A stretch of DNA of 64,000 nucleotides from assembly GCF_937425535.1 (NCBI RefSeq), contig NZ_OW485601.1:301001-365000 (forward strand), read 5' to 3'. The translations under genes were made by a program, and so were the position numbers. This document shows, piece after piece, positions 60,208 through 64,000 of this stretch; position 1 is the stretch's first letter, and every line of letters starts with the position of its first letter. The DNA comes from Rhodovastum atsumiense (lineage in GTDB: Bacteria; Pseudomonadota; Alphaproteobacteria; Acetobacterales; Acetobacteraceae). The notes beneath the pieces are model-generated. The model did no database searches and was not told the DNA's origin. It saw only the letters and a program-made list of their open reading frames with translations.

Positions 60208-60672
60208 ATGACCCGCGCCTACGCTTCCGCCGTCCTGGACGCACCGGTCGAGACCGTCTGGGGTCTGATCCGTGACTTCAATGCCCTGCCCGCCTGGCAT
60301 CCCGTCATCGCGCGCTCGGAGATCGAGGACGGGCGCGCCGCCGATGCCGTGGGCTGCGTGCGCCGCTTCTGGCTGCAGGATGGCAGCATGGTGCGCGAGC
60401 GCCTGCTCTCCCTCGACGACCGGCAGACCAGTTTCTCGTACGAGTTCGTCACACCGGCCTTTCCGGTGCAGAACTATCTCGCGCGGGTGCGGCTGGCGCC
60501 GGTGAGCAGCACCGGGCAGACCTTTGCCGAATGGGAAGCGACCTTCGACGCGACGCCGGAGGAAGCTGACAAATACGCCGACATCATCGCCAATGGCGTG
60601 TTCCGGACAGGATGGGAAGGACTGCAGCGGCTGCTGGCGGAACGCCGCGGGACGGATGATCCCACACCGTAA
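60208..60672 (+). CDS. SRPBCC (START/Bet v1-like) protein
   Basis: The 154-residue protein has the helix-grip fold pattern of polyketide-cyclase-like proteins: SAVLDAPVETVWGLIRDFNALPAWHPVI at the start and a C-terminal helix (VFRTGWEGLQRLLAERR). It would bind a small hydrophobic ligand. It lies nine bases after the PEP-hydrolase-like gene and probably acts in the same pathway. Confidence 0.85.
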   Translation: MTRAYASAVLDAPVETVWGLIRDFNALPAWHPVIARSEIEDGRAADAVGCVRRFWLQDGSMVRERLLSLDDRQTSFSYEFVTPAFPVQNYLARVRLAPVSSTGQTFAEWEATFDATPEEADKYADIIANGVFRTGWEGLQRLLAERRGTDDPTP

Positions 60673-60675
60673 GTC

Positions 60676-61878
60676 TCAGACCCGTTCAATAAGGGCGGCA
60701 ATGCCCTGACCGACGCCGATGCACATCGTGGCGATGGCGCGCCTGCCTCCAAGCGTCTCCAGTGCATTGACCGCGGTCAGGGCAAGACGGGCCCCGGAAG
60801 CCCCAAGGGGATGGCCGAGGGCAATGGCTCCGCCATGCGGGTTCACCTGCTCCGCATCGTCCGTGAGGCCAAGCTGACGGAGAACGGCGAGCGCCTGGGC
60901 AGCGAAGGCCTCGTTCAGTTCGATGACATCGACCGCCGCGAGCGACAGCCCGGTCCGGGCCAGCAGTTTTTGCACGGCCGGCACCGGACCGATTCCCATC
61001 AGGCGCGGCTCCACTCCGGCGCTTGCCATCGCCACCACGCGGGCGCGCGGCGTCAGGCCATGGCGGCGCACCGCGGCGTCCGAGGCCAATAGCAGTGCCG
61101 CCGCCCCGTCATTCACGCCGGAGGCATTGCCGGCGGTGACAGTCCCGGGCGTGCGAAACGGCGTCTTCAGCCGGGCCAGCATCGCCATCGTGGTGTCCGG
61201 ACGCGGATGCTCGTCCTGTGCCATGACCGTCTCGCCCGTGCGGTCCCTGGTGACCACCGCCGCGATTTCATGCGCGAAGAACCCGCCTGCCTGCGCCCGC
61301 GCCGTTCTTTGCTGACTCCGCAGCGCGAATTCATCCTGGTCCGCCCGCGCGATCCCGAATGCCTCCGCCACGTTCTCGGCGGTTTCGGGCATCGAATCGG
61401 TGCCGTACCGCGCCTGCATCAGCCCATTGATGAAGCGCCAGCCAATGGTGGTGTCGTGGATGTCCGCCTGCCGCGCGAAAGCCTCGCTGGCCTTCGCCAT
61501 GACGAAGGGCGCGCGCGTCATGCTCTCGACCCCGCCGGCGAGCACCAGTTCGGCTTCACCGGTGCGGATGGCGCGGGCGGCAGTACCGACGGCGTCGAGG
61601 CCCGAACCGCAGAGCCGGTTGAGCGTGACGCCCGGCACGCTCGCCGGCAGCCCGGCCAACAGAACGGCCATGCGGGCAACATTGCGGTTGTCCTCACCGG
61701 CCTGGTTGGCGCAGCCCAGGATGCAGTCATCCAGCGCGTCCCAGTCAACCCCCGCGTTGCGTTCCTTCAACACGCGCAGCGGATGCGCCGCCAGGTCGTC
61801 GGCGCGCACGGCCTTCAGCGCCCCACCATAGCGGCCGATCGGGGTGCGAACAAAATCGCAGATATAGGCTTCGCTCAT
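60676..61878 (-). CDS. Thiolase, 3-oxoadipyl-CoA or acetyl-CoA acyltransferase
   Basis: The 400-residue protein is a full thiolase with the nucleophile C90 ([11 protein letters not shown]), the HPLGASG histidine block near the end and the second catalytic cysteine in [10 protein letters not shown]. The opening ([32 protein letters not shown]) is close to PcaF/PaaJ-type 3-oxoadipyl-CoA thiolases, which cleave it to succinyl-CoA and acetyl-CoA. The neighbouring PaaH-like dehydrogenase supports this. Other chain lengths are possible, so no symbol is given. Confidence 0.87.
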   Translation of the reverse strand: MSEAYICDFVRTPIGRYGGALKAVRADDLAAHPLRVLKERNAGVDWDALDDCILGCANQAGEDNRNVARMAVLLAGLPASVPGVTLNRLCGSGLDAVGTAARAIRTGEAELVLAGGVESMTRAPFVMAKASEAFARQADIHDTTIGWRFINGLMQARYGTDSMPETAENVAEAFGIARADQDEFALRSQQRTARAQAGGFFAHEIAAVVTRDRTGETVMAQDEHPRPDTTMAMLARLKTPFRTPGTVTAGNASGVNDGAAALLLASDAAVRRHGLTPRARVVAMASAGVEPRLMGIGPVPAVQKLLARTGLSLAAVDVIELNEAFAAQALAVLRQLGLTDDAEQVNPHGGAIALGHPLGASGARLALTAVNALETLGGRRAIATMCIGVGQGIAALIERV

Positions 61879-63413
61879 GGCAGGCTCCTTTCCGGCCCGG
61901 CTTCGGGCGTGAGCAGGGATACGCCGAGCCGGGCGCGGCGGCGCAGCCACGGGCTGGGCCGGTAGCGCGGATCCCCGGTCGCGCCCAACATCGCTTCAAG
62001 AATGCCCAGCACCCGGGATGGGCCGAGCCGGTCCCCCCAGGCCAGCGGCCCGAGCGGATAGCCGAGTCCCAACATGACGGCACGGTCGATATCCGCTGGC
62101 AGGGCGATCCGCTGCTGGGCGATGTCGCAGCCAAGATTGACGATTCCTGCCAACACCCGCTGAACGACGAAACCGGCGCTGTCGCTGATGATGCTGACCG
62201 GCACACCGTCCGCGGCGAACAGGCCATGCGCCGCATCCCGCACCGCAGCGGTGGTAAGCGGCGTGGTCATCAGCGTGCGCCGGCGGTCGAGGCCGGGGAG
62301 CACGTCGATGGCAATCGTACGGCTGGCGTCCAGGCCATGCGCCAGCGCCGCCGTGGTGGCGTCCTCGCCCAGCGGCGCCACCAGGCAGACAGCATCGGCG
62401 GACGGAGCACCGAACAGCACCGTCGCACCGAGGCGGGAGACGAGATTGACCAGAACCCCGTGCGCCGGCCCAGGAGCGATCCATACGCCCCCGGCGCGCG
62501 CCGTCGGGACCGGGGGTTCCACCGGCACCACGCGCCGGTCGTGATCATACGCATAGAAGCCGCAACCGGTCTTGCGGCCGAGGAGTCCGGCCACCCGGCG
62601 CTGGCGGGCGATCGGCGAAGGCCGATAGCGCGGTTCCTGGTAGTATTGCTCGTAGAGTGACTCCATCACCGGCTGCGAGACATCCAGTCCGGTGAGGTCG
62701 AACAGTTCGAACGGGCCCATGCGGAAGCCGGCCGCATCACACAGGATGCGGTCGATCGTCGCCACATCGGCGATACCTTCGCGCAGGATCTGCAATGCCT
62801 CGGTGCCGAAGGCACGCCCGGCATGGTTGACCACGAAACCCGGCGTATCGCGGGTGCGGATCGGCGCATGGCCGATCCGGCCGGCGAATCCGACCAGCGC
62901 GTCCAGCACCGCGGGGGCGGTCCGCAGGCCCTGCACCACTTCGACGACCTTCATCAGCGGCACGGGGTTGAAGAAGTGAAAGCCCGCCACCCGCTCTGGC
63001 CAGCGGCTGCCGGTGGCAATGGCAGTGACCGACAGCGACGATGTGTTGGTGGCAATGACGCAGTCCTCGCCGAGAACGGCGTCAAGCTCGGCGACCAGCG
63101 CGCGCTTGGCCTCCAGATCCTCGCGGATGGCTTCGATGATGAGTTCGCAGTTCGCCAGATCGGCAGGCGTCGCGGCAACCCGGATGGCATCCAGGGCCGC
63201 ACGGGCTACCGCCTCGGTCACGCGTCCTTTTTCCGCAAGCCGGAACAACATGGCGCCGACCTGTTCCTTCGCCGCCTGCGCTGCCCCCGGACAGGCATCG
63301 AGGAGAAGGACAGTACAGCCGGCAGCGGCGGCGACCTGCGCGATACCGCGCCCCATCACCCCGGTGCCGACGATGCCGACGGCAAGCGCCGGGCGGTCAG
63401 GATCGAAGACCAT
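61875..63413 (-). CDS. 3-hydroxyacyl-CoA dehydrogenase, PaaH/3-hydroxyadipyl type
   Basis: The 512-residue protein starts with an NAD fold ([22 protein letters not shown]). It has catalytic-type regions [13 protein letters not shown] and [19 protein letters not shown], followed by two helical C-terminal domains ([18 protein letters not shown]; later a second copy). The double C-terminal domain and length fit PaaH-like 3-hydroxyadipyl-CoA dehydrogenases. It overlaps the thiolase gene by four bases, so the two steps are likely coupled in expression. Confidence 0.87.
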   Translation of the reverse strand: MVFDPDRPALAVGIVGTGVMGRGIAQVAAAAGCTVLLLDACPGAAQAAKEQVGAMLFRLAEKGRVTEAVARAALDAIRVAATPADLANCELIIEAIREDLEAKRALVAELDAVLGEDCVIATNTSSLSVTAIATGSRWPERVAGFHFFNPVPLMKVVEVVQGLRTAPAVLDALVGFAGRIGHAPIRTRDTPGFVVNHAGRAFGTEALQILREGIADVATIDRILCDAAGFRMGPFELFDLTGLDVSQPVMESLYEQYYQEPRYRPSPIARQRRVAGLLGRKTGCGFYAYDHDRRVVPVEPPVPTARAGGVWIAPGPAHGVLVNLVSRLGATVLFGAPSADAVCLVAPLGEDATTAALAHGLDASRTIAIDVLPGLDRRRTLMTTPLTTAAVRDAAHGLFAADGVPVSIISDSAGFVVQRVLAGIVNLGCDIAQQRIALPADIDRAVMLGLGYPLGPLAWGDRLGPSRVLGILEAMLGATGDPRYRPSPWLRRRARLGVSLLTPEAGPERSLP

Positions 63414-63430
63414 GCGCCGTTCCTGGATGA

Positions 63431-64000
63431 TCAGTTGGCGAAGGCGGCAATGCCGGTCTGGGCTCGCCCGAGAATGAGGGCATGAATGTCATGGGTTCCC
63501 TCGTAGGTATTGACCGCTTCCAGATTCATCACGTGGCGGATCACATGGAACTCGTCGGAAATGCCGTTGCCACCGTGCATATCGCGGCTGATACGGGCGA
63601 TCTCCAGGGCCTTGCCGGACGCATAACGCTTGATCATCGAGATCGCCTCCGGCGATGCCGTGCCCTCGTCCATCATGCGGCCGACACGCAGACAGGCCTG
63701 CAGGCCGAAGGCAATGTCGGTCTGCATGTTGGCAAGCTTGAGCTGAATGATCTGGTTGGCAGCCAACGGACGCCCGAACTGCCTGCGGTCGAGCGTATAC
63801 TGTCGTGCCGCGTGCCAGCAGAACTCGGCGGCCCCGAGCGTCCCCCAGGCGATGCCGTAGCGAGCCCGATTGAGGCAGCCGAACGGACCGGCAAGACCGG
63901 CGATGTCCGGCAGCAGGTTCTCCTCCGGCACGAAGACGTCATCCATGACGATCTCGCCGGTCACCGAAGCACGCAGGGCGAATTTTCCTTCGATCTTTGG
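63431..64000 (-). CDS. Glutaryl-CoA dehydrogenase, C-terminal part (runs off right edge)
   Basis: The visible 189 residues belong to an acyl-CoA dehydrogenase. [17 protein letters not shown] and [21 protein letters not shown] lead to [24 protein letters not shown] and [25 protein letters not shown], where the glutamate of TYEGT is the catalytic base. These blocks are those of glutaryl-CoA dehydrogenase, which makes crotonyl-CoA. The start lies beyond 64000. With the downstream dehydrogenase and thiolase it suggests dicarboxyl-CoA breakdown. Confidence 0.87.
   Translation of the reverse strand, partial: PKIEGKFALRASVTGEIVMDDVFVPEENLLPDIAGLAGPFGCLNRARYGIAWGTLGAAEFCWHAARQYTLDRRQFGRPLAANQIIQLKLANMQTDIAFGLQACLRVGRMMDEGTASPEAISMIKRYASGKALEIARISRDMHGGNGISDEFHVIRHVMNLEAVNTYEGTHDIHALILGRAQTGIAAFAN

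Overview
The window is GC-rich, densely coded DNA. Its character is that of an alphaproteobacterium, most plausibly an IS-rich diazotroph of the Acetobacteraceae or Rhodospirillales. That placement is an inference from gene content and composition; there is no rRNA or other phylogenetic marker. No rRNA, tRNA or CRISPR array was seen.

1-6.2 kb is an insertion-sequence graveyard. It holds an edge-truncated IS66 transposase, an IS1595 transposase, an IS3 element split by IS21-like termini that themselves enclose a complete ISL3 element, and an IS110 stub. 6.2-22.2 kb is an exopolysaccharide locus in two divergent arms. The minus arm has an ATP-grasp enzyme, a Wzx-type flippase coupled to a small membrane protein, a hexapeptide acetyltransferase, a glycosyltransferase, a GumC/Wzz protein, a Wza-type export lipoprotein and a second glycosyltransferase. 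The plus arm has three glycosyltransferases and an acyltransferase. Related ISL3 remnants lie within and at the end of this locus. 22.6-28.9 kb carries a nitroreductase, a polar amino-acid ABC transporter with fused permease and ATPase, a MetQ-like binding protein and an FAD amine oxidoreductase.

29.3-42.1 kb is an alternative, vanadium-type nitrogenase region. vnfH and a NifX-glyoxalase fusion lie on the minus strand. vnfD-vnfG-vnfK, an unknown 295-residue gene and a NifX-like gene lie on the plus strand. They are followed by a vnfA-type sigma-54 activator gene (minus) and vnfE-vnfN-vnfX plus a NifU-like gene (plus). VnfD has the TGGPRL motif that binds carbonate in vanadium nitrogenase, rather than the PGGSKL of the iron-only enzyme. 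Good sigma-54 (-24/-12) promoters precede vnfH, the NifX-glyoxalase gene, vnfD and vnfE. Upstream of vnfD and vnfE there is a shared 17-base motif at nearly the same distance, which is a candidate VnfA site.

42.3-56.8 kb is the most novel part. A divergent NifE paralogue and a DUF2478/heavy-metal-chelation fusion are transcribed away from each other from two back-to-back sigma-54 promoters. The fusion gene is translationally coupled to a 32-codon leader ORF. A ModE-like palindrome then precedes a tightly packed run: TonB-dependent receptor, FecCD permease, ATPase, periplasmic binding protein, dedicated ExbB-ExbD-TonB, an ATP-grasp ligase, and a cytoplasmic trio of substrate-binding-like protein, HypB/UreG-like GTPase and orphan ABC ATPase. 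I read this as a metal (probably vanadium or molybdenum) acquisition and handling island attached to the vanadium nitrogenase regulon. The metal specificity is inference.

56.9-64 kb returns to ordinary metabolism. It has two small unknown genes, a Tm-1-like/PEP-hydrolase-like/SRPBCC operon, and a minus-strand thiolase, 3-hydroxyacyl-CoA dehydrogenase and glutaryl-CoA dehydrogenase group cut by the right edge.
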